Source of the DNA: Hirudinaria manillensis
Taxonomy: Eukaryota > Annelida > Clitellata > Hirudinida > Hirudinidae
Reading direction: 5' to 3'
Length of the DNA stretch: 64,000 nucleotides
NCBI GenBank assembly: GCA_034509925.1
Contig: CM067528.1
Coordinates: 62,001-126,000 of the forward strand
Shown here one piece after another: positions 54,165 through 64,000 of the stretch (within the stretch, counting starts at the first letter, position 1; each line of letters begins with the position of its first letter). The notes under the pieces were generated by a model, which searched no databases, had not been told where the DNA came from, and saw only the letters and a list, made by a program, of their open reading frames with translations. The position numbers were made by a program, and so were the translations under genes.

Positions 54165-55260
54165 ATAACTAATCTGCAGCGTTCTTATGAAGGTCGATTG
54201 AATGTGCATAATAAAGGCTGTACATTCCGGCGGTGCCACTGCCGGCCAGTCCCCTTTTGCATGGTGTCTCCTTCGCACAAGGAGGTGAGAAGAGTCATTA
54301 AGAAAGCTAGAAACGCTCAGTGCCAGGACCCAATGGAGTTCCATATCTCCTGTACAAGAGGTGCCCCAAGACGTTATAACTGCTGTATTCCCTTGTCAGG
54401 GTGGCGTGGTCTTCCGCCAGAATGAATGGAAAAAGGCAGAGGGCGTCTACATTACATAGGAGAAAGATTCCAGGGATCTGAATCAATTCAGATACCGTAT
54501 CATTGCTGAACATAGAGGGGAAAATATTTTTCTCCATAATGGCATCGGGGCTCACAAAGTTTGTGATGGCGAACCAGCACTTATCTGACACATATCTGTC
54601 CAGAAGGGAGGATTTCCAAGTGTACCAGGTTGCATCAAGCATACCTCTATGATGTGGGAGGCTATCCAGAGTGCCAAGAGGGGTAGGTTAAGTCTCTACG
54701 TTTTGTGGCTGGACCTAGCAAACGCATATGGGTCAGTGCCACATCAACTGTGGACCTGGAAGCGAAAGGGTTCAGAACTGACAATAGAAGTTGGTGCAAG
54801 GGGCTTAGTCGGCAAGTCAACATACGCATTCCTTATAAAAATAGGCCTATCTGGCCGAGAAAGAATGAAGGCAATGACAAGGATGTCAGAAGTGGCGGAG
54901 GCAGCATCATTCTGGATCTGGCAAATGGGAGGCAAGGAAACATCTTCGGAAGCTGCGGCGAAAGGACCGGAGAAAGCCGCCGATCTCCGGTCAGAATGGA
55001 GTCATCGAGGCAATTCATCGTCCGAGAGGCGCGGAGCCGGTGATAGAGATTTCTATTACCGTGCACTGCTCTAAAGAAAATTTAGCGTCCCAGATGATAC
55101 TAATGGGAGGTAGGGATGACAGTAAGAAGGCCATAAGGGCAAGGTGGCTTCACTTCAGTAAGAAAGTGAAGCGACAAAAGAAGCTAACAGGAGCTTCTAG
55201 TAGTCACTCCAGTTTCAAAGGGCCAAAACGTTTGAAGATGGGAGACCCCCTCTGAGGATC
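54165..55260 (+). pseudogene. LINE retrotransposon reverse-transcriptase relic
   Basis: Broken plus-strand frames encode RRVIKKARNAQC and then a PNGVPY-like block, WLDLANAYGSVPH (RT domain core as in many invertebrate LINEs), and further on GLVGKSTYAFL...ASFWIW, typical of the thumb and C-terminal part. Stops and shifts interrupt it throughout, and the catalytic YADD-type region is missing, so there is an internal deletion. The more GC-rich composition differs from the surrounding DNA. It is inserted just 3' of APPL in the same orientation. Confidence 0.75.
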
Positions 55261-56377
55261 CCTGCCAGAGAGCTCCGAGGACGAGTTTCTAACATCTCAA
55301 GTTAAGGTTAATAATACTGTATCATATTTATATATTAATAATATATATATAATCTAATAACAAATTGTAATAATAATGCTCTCCATAATGCCCTTGATGC
55401 CAGATGTCATAGGTTGTTTTTCATTGGTTTAATGTGCATCGATTATCGTCGGTGGACTTGACAGATTGTTATTGTTTGATACTTTAATGAAAAAAAAATA
55501 TATTGGCTTATAAATCACCTGGATAATTGGAGAAATGTGTTGTTGACTGACAAGCCATAACTGTTTTTCAAAGTCAGCCCTGCTATTCAAGGCGGTTCTA
55601 CAGTCAAGTTACCTGCCCAAAAGTCAAATTTTCGAATCGCTGTGTATAACCTTGGCCCACAAATGTCATCAGTGCTACATCTGGGGAACATTCTACCTAT
55701 CCTTTGGCTAAACTTCAATTTAGGCAGCAGTGGCATACCTGGAGCATAGTTTCTCAGATTTTTACATGCTGCACACCTAGACTCTGTGAATGAAAACAGC
55801 ATGAAATGCTATTAATTCACTATTTCTAAAATAAATTAAAACAGCTAAAGTTCCCACGCGTTGGGATTCAGAGCAATGAAAGTCGGATGAGTTGACTTAA
55901 GAGGGAAATTTACATAAAATATAAATCTACCCCATTCCCTGGTAATTTGTTATTATTTAATCCTCACAAGGGAAGTCTCCTGACCTTACAATTCAACTTT
56001 TTCCTCATGTCATTTGCAGATATTTAGATGCTGAACTGTGATCCAGCCTGCATAACCCTGAACTTTTGCAATGGGTAAAACATTTGGGAAAAACATACCC
56101 ACCAAACACTTTCTGAAAAAGCTCCACAGCCCAGCCTAACTTTCTCCTCAATTCTCCATTTATGAGAACATGTTTCTAGGTAATCACAATTTGTGTAATG
56201 TTCTTGCCTATTTTTCCTCAATGGCTGTGACCTCTTATAAAGAATCCCTCCCTGAGGGCACTCATTTCAGTTCATGTTGGTTCCCATATACAACAACACC
56301 ATAACCATCAGTCAATGGTGGAACATTTACATGAAGCAAGCAGAATTATTTGTAAGCATTAAAAGTAGCCTAAAGGA
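55261..56377. other. Intergenic region with Cys-containing ORFs
   Basis: About 1.1 kb. Minus-strand open segments at 56024-56245 (HYTNCDYLETCSHKWRIEE, then LGCGAF, ending at a GTATGT donor) and 55587-55802 (after a cattcacag acceptor) could be exons of a small secreted Cys protein. The join is out of frame after ten codons, so no gene is called. A (TA)n stretch lies at 55335-55352. Confidence 0.35.
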
Positions 56378-58207
56378 TCATGATGTAAATTCGTGGGTTT
56401 GAGAGGTAAGAAATCGGGCGATGGCCTCGGCTTTGTTCGGTGCAGTTCCATCCTGTGCTTGATCAAAAGTCTGATCATCCTCATATGTGAAGGTGTTTGA
56501 TCTCTTTAGAGGTTGTGGCAGGAATTGTTCACCTTTCTGATTTTCCCCATTATTTGTTTGTCCTATGATTTCTTTGCCATTTTGACATTCTTTAGTAATC
56601 TCAACATGTGGACTTTTGTTTTCTTTGGAAATCTTTTTTGAGGGTCCATCACGTTTAGGGGTTTCATTCTTGTCACATTGGAACGAATGACTCTTGGTTA
56701 CTTCAGGTGTTGAATTCTGCAAAAGCTAATATTTATTTTAAGATTACTTAACATTGTAAATTTATTTAAAGCAAATCTTCAAACTTGTTTAGATGGTGAT
56801 CTTTGATTCACTCTTCCTGGCATTTCTGTCTTTTTCTGTTCCACTTGTGCTTTGGCAGTGGCTGGTCTCAATGTTTTAAGAGAGTTGGTTGCATTTGAAG
56901 ATGTCTTGGTAGTGGTCTTAGCTGAAGCTTGCAAATCAAATTTTCTGTCACAAATTTAACCCCAAAGACAAAAACACCTTTAGGCTACATTTGTTAGAGG
57001 CCAGAAATTCTCAAATTAAATAATGCTTACATGGTCGTTCAGAGATAAGCACTGGAGACAATAATTCCTCAGGAGTGGTTCCAGAATGGCCAGAAGTAGG
57101 ACTGGCTAGAGAAAACATGCGGTTGTTTTCTCTCCTCACTTCATCCACATTCAGCCGTGAAGGAGATTTACCACCAGCCTTAAAGTCTCTTTCAGGTGGC
57201 CATCTGTGTCTTATGCATGATCTTCTAAACTGGACAACATCAAAGGTTGTCTGGAGTGTCAAGGTCAGATTAAGGCCATGAGGCCAGATTGAGTCGTGCT
57301 TCAAAATGAGATCGTTCTCAATGACTCTAAGAATTTCCTCGCTATCTGTAGCAGAGACAAAAGCCTTGTAATTAAAGTACTTAAATTAATTAGCCCAAGC
57401 TTATGATAAGAATAAGTCACATTAATTTATGATTAAAAATAGTGCTGCTTCAAACACGAGCCTTAGTTAAGACCAAGAAGGTCCTTTGCAAATGAGGCCA
57501 ATTTTTCATGTAATTCAATTAACTCATAAGATGTGCCTAACTGCAATTACATCAATTAAGTTAAGTGTCCTAAATAACAACCCTCATATAATGATCTCAC
57601 CAGACAAAGCTACAGGAACAAAGTAGAAATCCCAGTCTGACACAAGTGAAACTATGACGAGTGCCGCAATAGGGGATATTAAGGAACCTTCAAAAGAAGA
57701 TTTGAGAAATTCTGCACATTTCTGAAATATGTTGTTTGCACTCTGAATGAGCTGGAAACAGGATCTTTCTTTGTGCTTGAATACATAGACTCCAGGTCCT
57801 TCAATTAACTTTTCCAGAGTGACATCTGATTTAGAGTAGTCCTCACCTTGTCTTGCCATCCAATCCTTTGCCTTACAAATAAGGACTTCTAAAAGCAGAG
57901 AGGACTTTAATTTTCCAGCTGATAGTCCAGACTTCTGTTCACCCCACCACCCACTCTTGATCTTTACATCGAAAGGATCAACTCTTTTACCTTGCAAAAT
58001 TTGCTTGTATCCCAAGCATATTTCATCAAATCTTGGCCAATCTTGACCTCCTGGGTCAAACTCATCATCCCTAAAATTAAGGGTTTGCACACACGCACAC
58101 AAACTAGCAACTTCTTTGCTGCAGGCGCTGGTTTCGTCGCGGTTACCATCTATGACGTATTTTCGGAACTTGAAGTAATCCATGTTTTTTAGATTTATCT
58201 TGGCCAT
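56378..58207 (-). CDS. Unassigned 467-residue protein
   Basis: Exons (minus): 57601-58207, 57031-57345, 56785-56927, 56378-56716, all phase-consistent. The N-terminal 200 residues look globular (MAKINLKNMDYFKFRKYVID through SPIAALVIVSLVSDWDFYFV, one hydrophobic strand-rich patch). A second compact block follows (RVIENDLILKHDSIWPHGLN to FRRSCIRHRWPPERDF). The last 220 residues are Ser/Thr/Lys/Gln-rich and probably disordered. No signal peptide or TM helix. I do not recognise the family. The gene lies alone on the minus strand between the LINE relic and PTPN9. Confidence 0.7.
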
Positions 58208-60390
58208 GTTTGAAAAAGCTCTGCTGCAACACCCCTAGTTTCGGCAGCAAATCTATTCTCAACGATTGATAAAATCCTTACCGAAGAACTGTAATAGCCG
58301 ATATTTTATAAATTCAATGCTGAATCAAATCTATTAACTCGATCAGGAGCCGAAATCACAGTTACAGTCGCAATAACATCTCACGAGAACTCGCTCAAAG
58401 ATGCGCACAAACCTGCGGGGTTCTGAGTATGCAGATCCCGAAGCGGATCGGCAACAAAAGGCGATCGATAGGCGTTTTAGCGACGACAGATGCTACGCCT
58501 CCCATGCATGAAACTGCTGAAACAGAAGTCGAAGGAGCATACGCTCGCCGAGTGGCGAATACAGCAAGATATCCACCGAATTAGAGATTAAATAGTCCGT
58601 GTGAGGGGATGTAAACACAGCTGTTGAAGCTGTGAAAGTAGGCGTTATTTTTCAATACAAATGCAATCGTAGTGAAGCAATAACCGATGTTTGTATGATT
58701 CTATAATGTGGCAGTCAAACATTTCGCGCTGCCAGTTCCTTAACAATATAGACAAGTTGCATCCGCACACAAACCTTTATAACTCTTGATATTTTTTAAA
58801 GTAAGGTCAAAGTTTTAAGGACCTCTAGCATGAAAGTTTGTCCTCGTTAAACTCATTAATTAGCAATAACATCCGAGCAGATCGAGAGAAGTTAGCAGAA
58901 TACTGAGCGTATATCTTGGATCCACCTCAGAAGATTTTTAGATGTCGAAAATATATTCAACTTTACAAGCTACTAGTAAGACGACAATTAAAATACAGCA
59001 TTCTATACTAAATTTAAATAAATTTATTAAAACGAATTTCAGCTTCCGCAAATGACCCGACATATTTTTTTTAAAAATTAAGACCTCAAATGATTAAAAT
59101 AAAGAATAAGCTTATTCCAACCGAACCATAAAATTAGAAATAGATGTAATCTTGCCCAAAAAGCTATAATCTACTCGTCTGCATACGAGAAAGACAAGTT
59201 TCTCTGAAATTAAAATAAACATAATCAGAATGGAATGCTTGCAGAAGTTGAACAAAGATTCCACATCAACCCGGTATCGGGCAAATTTTCCATCGAAATG
59301 TATACCGAATAGAAACTTTGCCACAGAAACGCATGTAAAGAACCCACCCTCATATTTCAGCAGTCAGTTTAACAAATTTGTTATTGAATCCCGTTCCTTC
59401 CGTTAATTCCTATATATGTAACATTCATTTACTCCGACCATTTTTATACTTTCTCTACGATGAATTATATAAGAATCCACGCATATATAACAAACTATTA
59501 CTCGAACTGAGCGATGTTACCAAACGTGCCTGCTTAGTTTCGATTTTCCTGTTTTTTTTTTAGTTCAATAAGAAAAATTCAAAGATTTGTATCCGCTTTC
59601 GGGCTGCAAAGTCTGAAAGCTCGGTTCCCCTCATCATGGCCACTCAATCTGCGGGATCACCAGTGCAAGTTCACGATTAGCTCGACTTACTTTACGACAC
59701 CTATCAACTATAATAAGGAAACTAGATTCTTGATTTGTTCCAAATCTAAATTTTCGAACAACAAATAGTCAATCCATAAAATATTTCAAACCTATTTATA
59801 GGTTCATATTCCAAACATATGCACCAAAACTCTGCTATCTAATCTGTCAAGGTATTACTAAAATAAAATTTGCTTTGATGAAAGCAATTTAAAAATACAG
59901 TTACATAGAGTAACTGCAAAAATTAAAAATACAGTTACATAGAGTATTGCTATATCAAATAATATGATTTGATAAGGAAAAAATACAATTGATATTCATT
60001 TGTATTTCCACAAAAGCATATAAATATTGCAGAATAAAATATTGTGGGATTGTTGCGAGAACCAAATCTTTAAGAATCCATAGGACTCCATTCAAACCTT
60101 ATAGCAGTTTAATAAATTTACTACTGGGAAGTGGGTTGCACCACAAAACTTTTCAATAGAAATTCATTTGAACATGATTTCTATCGACGTGGCAATTTGA
60201 AAACCTTCAAAATCGCAGACATTCATCCTTTCAGACAAACATGCCATTAATATTGAAATTTCACCTTTCCTTTACAACATGCAACACTTTACTGCTATAC
60301 AATTATAATACAAATGCATCCAAATAATCACGGCGAGTAAATCATAAATGTCATTTCCAAAAGCTGAAATTATTTCTACAAAGTCCAAAA
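58208..60390. other. Intergenic region between unassigned gene and PTPN9
   Basis: About 2.2 kb, AT-rich. It contains a 34-bp tandem duplication at 59891-59948. A 70-codon minus ORF at 59112-59324 has one hydrophobic helix but no family features. No RNA gene was identified. Confidence 0.5.
59891..59948. repeat. 34-bp tandem duplication
   Basis: The string aaaaatacagttacatagag occurs twice with a 34-bp period, separated by taactgcaaaaatt. The second copy is truncated. Confidence 0.85.
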
Positions 60391-63300
60391 TCAAGACAGA
60401 TCGAGACGTTTGTTAAGAGGTGTATTTTTAAGGCCCCTAGAGGTTATGAAGTGCGACACGGCCGAATGACAAAAGACGTACTGGTCGGGAGTTTGGATGC
60501 TTCCGGGCCTCTGCGACCTTATCCTTTCCACGGTCAAAGGTATATCGACGAACCCATCTCCTCGAACCAACCGATCGATGCTCACGTCCACGGCCACGAA
60601 GGTACCTGACGAGGCAATTAATTAAACATCAATAATGGTTAAGAAATTAATTAAGTATACGCCAAAGCGGGGACTGGATAACGGCTCACCCGATCTGCCG
60701 ATGCCGGCACTGCAGTGGACGACGAGAGGAGGGGAGGCGGGCACGTTCGGCGTTCTGTCCTTAAAACGTACGAAGAGCTCCTCCTGCCTTTGCTTGACCA
60801 GTAAGAGGTAGTTTAAAAAATTTTCTGATGAGTTAGGGGCTCCATAATCAGGCCATCCAATGAATTGCATATGAGCTACTTCTCTCATTTCCATTGACTG
60901 ATTAATAACCAAAAAAGCAACAAAGTGCACCTTTTCATTAAGTCAATTGATTTTACCAATTTATCAAGTTTAATTTCAAACTTGGATATTTTGGATTAGC
61001 AAAGAAGTGATGGTGAATGAACCATCTGCATTATTCTTTTCTGCACCGTTGTTGATTACGGCTACGTCGCCGTAATTTTCTATGGTTTCCGAGTCGAGAG
61101 GCCAATATTGGTGACACTTGATCCGACCGGATTCTCTCGTCCTGTAAAGACGAAGTCGGCAAACGTCAGTTCGAGCATCTGCTATCGAAAGCAGACATTA
61201 TTAAATAGCAATTAATGCATTACTTTGTCAGCATTACAATGACGAGCACGTGATAATCCCAGATCATCCTCCAGAAGTCCGATGCCGTTTGGGGAAGGGG
61301 TCCTAAAATACTAGCAATTTAATGGAAAATATCAATAATCAAACTTTATAAGGAATCGACCTTGCGTGCATATGTAGGCACAGCTGAGTGCATAACCGTC
61401 GACAAAATTGGCATGTATATAATCTGCCAAGATTTCTTGATCATCTGTCCCCAACAAATGAACACGTGTGTCATCAAGACAATGAACATCAGAATACCTG
61501 TTCTTTCTCATGTTCTCCTTGAGTCTGGAGTGATCAAAACCAGAATTTTTTATATTGAATAGTGGCAAATATACAATGAATTATTTATTTTCACATTTAA
61601 CAATTGAATTTATTAATCTCATAAGAAAAGAATACATTCACACTTGGCAGCATTGTAGGTGCCATTTGATGGAGAATTCTTGAGCTGTGCATAATCCTTC
61701 AACAGACCTACTTGCAGCATCTTCTGCATAGACATCAAAAAGTCCTGGGCACTTAACTTGAGGTGCTGGTCAGGCATTAAATGAATGGATCGTCTCTCCC
61801 TGGCCGCGGCTAATAGTTCGAGTCCGGGCCAGCGGAGCGGAGTCGCGAGCCGCCGGACGGACCCCGGCGATCCGCAAGAACTCGACGAGCACCCGTAAAA
61901 ATCTTCTCTCCGAGAGCCGCTCGCATCGAAGTAGGCGTCGACGTCTAAAGAACCGAAGCGCGACGGAACCTCCATCCTTCGAATGCATTCTTTAAGCCAT
62001 TCGCAATGGTCGTATCTGAGGTGACCGCCCAGCTGAATGGGGATTGAAAATCTAGGGAGATGGTCCGTCAGTTGATTGGCACCCAACATGTAGACCTGAT
62101 TTCGAGAACATTAAATGCCCAGAATTTGTCGATTATTAACCGATAACGATAATTAGCATTTGAAGGACTTAAGCACCAAAACACTCACTCTCTCCTGCAG
62201 TTTTTTCTTTAGTAAAATTTGAAGACATTTGAAGGGATATTTAAACCATATTGGAGGGTTTACAATGAGAACTTTTCTAAGCCTTGCAGGGTAACTGTCC
62301 TATAAGTAAGTATCATCAAAAAACATTATTCAGTTTATTGAACCCTAATTGTAAAACCATGACAAGCAACTGAAGTTTAATTTTCACCAATTCAAAATGT
62401 TATTCTATAAACATAAATACAAGCATAACCTTCAAAAGACTGAGAATTTTCTTGCTGAGTTCAAAATCAAAATGCTGAAAGTTGCAGTCTGTCATGTCGT
62501 AGATGAAAATCAGGCCATACCTTTGTGTTTCGATACTAATGAACATCAAATTTAAAATATACACATAATTAATTCCATAATAATAATTAATTCAAATGCT
62601 TATCATCTCTTTTTCTTAATAGATCCAAGTAAAAAGTTAAATACAAAGAATGTGAAGCTTTAAAATGCAAACACTTATCTAAAAATATTTATGTGAGTAA
62701 TTTAATATAGCAGCTCTCCTAGCGATAAGCCAATAAAAACATTTTTACTTGTCGAGGGCAGAATCCAACTGATAAAGAAGCGACCTTAAAAGATCGAGTC
62801 TCGAAGTGTGGCTCGGATTGTGAAGACGCACCGTGAACAGAGCCAAAGCGGCTCCGTCATTGCCCCTGGCAGGCTGCATAATGGCAGAGTCAGAATTATT
62901 ATTATTGTCAAGTGATTGGTGTGTGATGCTGACATTCAAGCTTAACATTAAAATTATAACAAAGTATTTTTTAAAAATAACGAACCTGTTTTTAATTTTC
63001 CAAATTAAAAATATATAAAGGACAATCTTGATTTTAATTAAGATATTTAATCAAATAATATATTAAAATTTATTACAATTCCTCACTAAAGGTTAACAAC
63101 AAAAATAAAGATCATTTCACCAAAATGGTGAATTTTCCTGATAGAAGTTCAGCCTTAACTTTGTCTTTAAAAGGGTCGATGGTAAGTAGTCTCTCTTTGA
63201 TTCGTACTTGCTAAGTAATAAAAATCGAGTACTAAATGCCAATAACATCCAAATTATTTATTCCTCCATTGCATCACATTACAAATGCAACTCAATTTTT

Positions 63301-63680
63301 ACCTCATGAGAAATATACAGATCAATAGCTCTTTGAACATCAAATTTCCGAGCAAGAAGAAACTTTAGAGCATTGCTGTAGTTCTGGGATTCAGAATTTG
63401 GAAACACTATGGAAACCTCATATTTGAATTGTTCCACCAACTGCATAACAATAAAAGTTTTATACTATGCAGCATATAATACATTCAAACAATTATATTG
63501 CAAAAGAGCTAATTAAGGTATTTGATCAATTAAATTATGCAAACTATATTATCCACCTATATGAATTCATGTTCAGGGCACATTCATCATTAAAATTTTC
63601 GTTCTACAATAAGAACGTCTTTAAAAAAAAAACTGAGTAGTGCGTACCTCGTGCTCTTTATCACTCAAATATTCTGCCAT
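60391..63680 (-). CDS. PTPN9: Tyrosine-protein phosphatase non-receptor type 9 (MEG2) homolog
   Basis: PTPN9 joins a lipid-binding Sec14/CRAL-TRIO domain to a classical tyrosine phosphatase and acts on secretory vesicles. Twelve exons (minus) close in frame for 626 residues (human 593): 63648-63680, 63303-63440, 63121-63210, 62749-62873, 62430-62535, 62189-62299, 61644-62095, 61361-61524, 61224-61302, 60982-61141, 60690-60897, 60391-60605. The CRAL-TRIO N and core domains show [53 protein letters not shown] and [18 protein letters not shown]. The PTP domain shows [27 protein letters not shown], the WPD loop (WPDYGAP), P-loop [12 protein letters not shown] and QTPDQY. The linker between the two domains (about 61790-61990) is longer and GC-rich. 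Confidence 0.96.
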
Positions 63681-64000
63681 TCTTAAATTTTACGCAATAA
63701 CGAGACAATCATATCCACCAAAAAATGTTTTAATAACCAATTCAACTCCATTCACCCCAATCCCCCACCATCGTTGAATAAATAAAAACTTAAAGAAGTA
63801 AACATAAGCATAAATAAGAAACTGATAAAAATTAGTAATATTTTATACAAAGATTTTAAATATATTATTAAGTGATAAAAACAATTTATTAAAATTAAAA
63901 TCAATTTTTAGAATTTATCGACTCACAGTTGATTGAGAAATGTATCCTTAGCTAAATTTTAATTAGCAGCGTCTGTACTGTATTGCCGCCCAGGCAGAAA
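63681..64000. other. Upstream flank of PTPN9
   Basis: These 320 bp to the window edge are very AT-rich, with no ORF or repeat seen. They presumably include the PTPN9 promoter. Confidence 0.5.

Noticed and set aside
55587..56245. Candidate CAP/SCP-like secreted protein on the minus strand
   Set aside because: Cys and GCGAF resemble CAP domains, but the two segments do not splice in a common frame for more than ten codons and key CAP motifs are missing.

Overview
This is a window of an animal nuclear genome: AT-rich, gene-dense (about 17 genes in 64 kb), with intron-split genes throughout and GT-AG introns that are often only 33-80 nt. The gene content is metazoan: two ciliary or sperm proteins (RSPH1, CCDC157), a MEIOC homolog, coilin, APPL, PTPN9 (Sec14 domain plus phosphatase), MATE/SLC47, TMEM30/CDC50 and AGPAT. 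There are no bacterial operons, CRISPR arrays or viral genes. The compact genes, short introns and a GGAI-type beta-helix secreted protein would fit an early-branching invertebrate such as a sponge or cnidarian, but the phylum cannot be fixed from the sequence alone.

Layout. 1-18 kb, all on the minus strand: RSPH1 (runs off the left edge), PDIA4/ERp72, a MATE transporter and HIBCH. 18-21 kb: repeat-rich intergenic DNA with a pogo/Tigger-like repeat pair, an unassigned small multi-exon gene (+) and a GC-rich dispersed repeat. 21-26 kb: CCDC157 (+), carrying a hAT-type non-autonomous element in its last intron. 26.8-28.7 kb: an unassigned two-pass membrane protein (-). 30.7-32.2 kb: coilin (+), which converges on TMEM30 (-, 32.3-33.8 kb). 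AGPAT (-) follows and shares a divergent promoter with MCM6 (+, 36.4-40.7 kb). MEIOC (+) lies directly downstream of MCM6. 44.6-46.3 kb: beta-helix secreted protein (-). 47-47.7 kb: relic Tc1/mariner transposase. 48.3-54 kb: APPL (+, 21 exons, one GC-AG intron). 54.2-55.3 kb: LINE reverse-transcriptase relic. 56.4-58.2 kb: unassigned protein (-). 60.4-63.7 kb: PTPN9 (-).

The genes are independent housekeeping or cell-type genes and do not form a pathway cluster. Loose links are ER folding and lipid work (PDIA4, AGPAT, TMEM30), replication and meiosis (MCM6, MEIOC) and cilia or sperm (RSPH1, CCDC157). I rebuilt exon models by splice-site phase and by comparison with remembered family sequences. 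Most close exactly in frame; the exception is PDIA4, which has one apparent extra base. I found no convincing novel system. The most useful oddities are the divergent PDIA4 active sites, the MATE carboxylate changes, the CCHC finger on CCDC157, the GC-AG intron and tandem donors of APPL, and the duplicated splice junctions.
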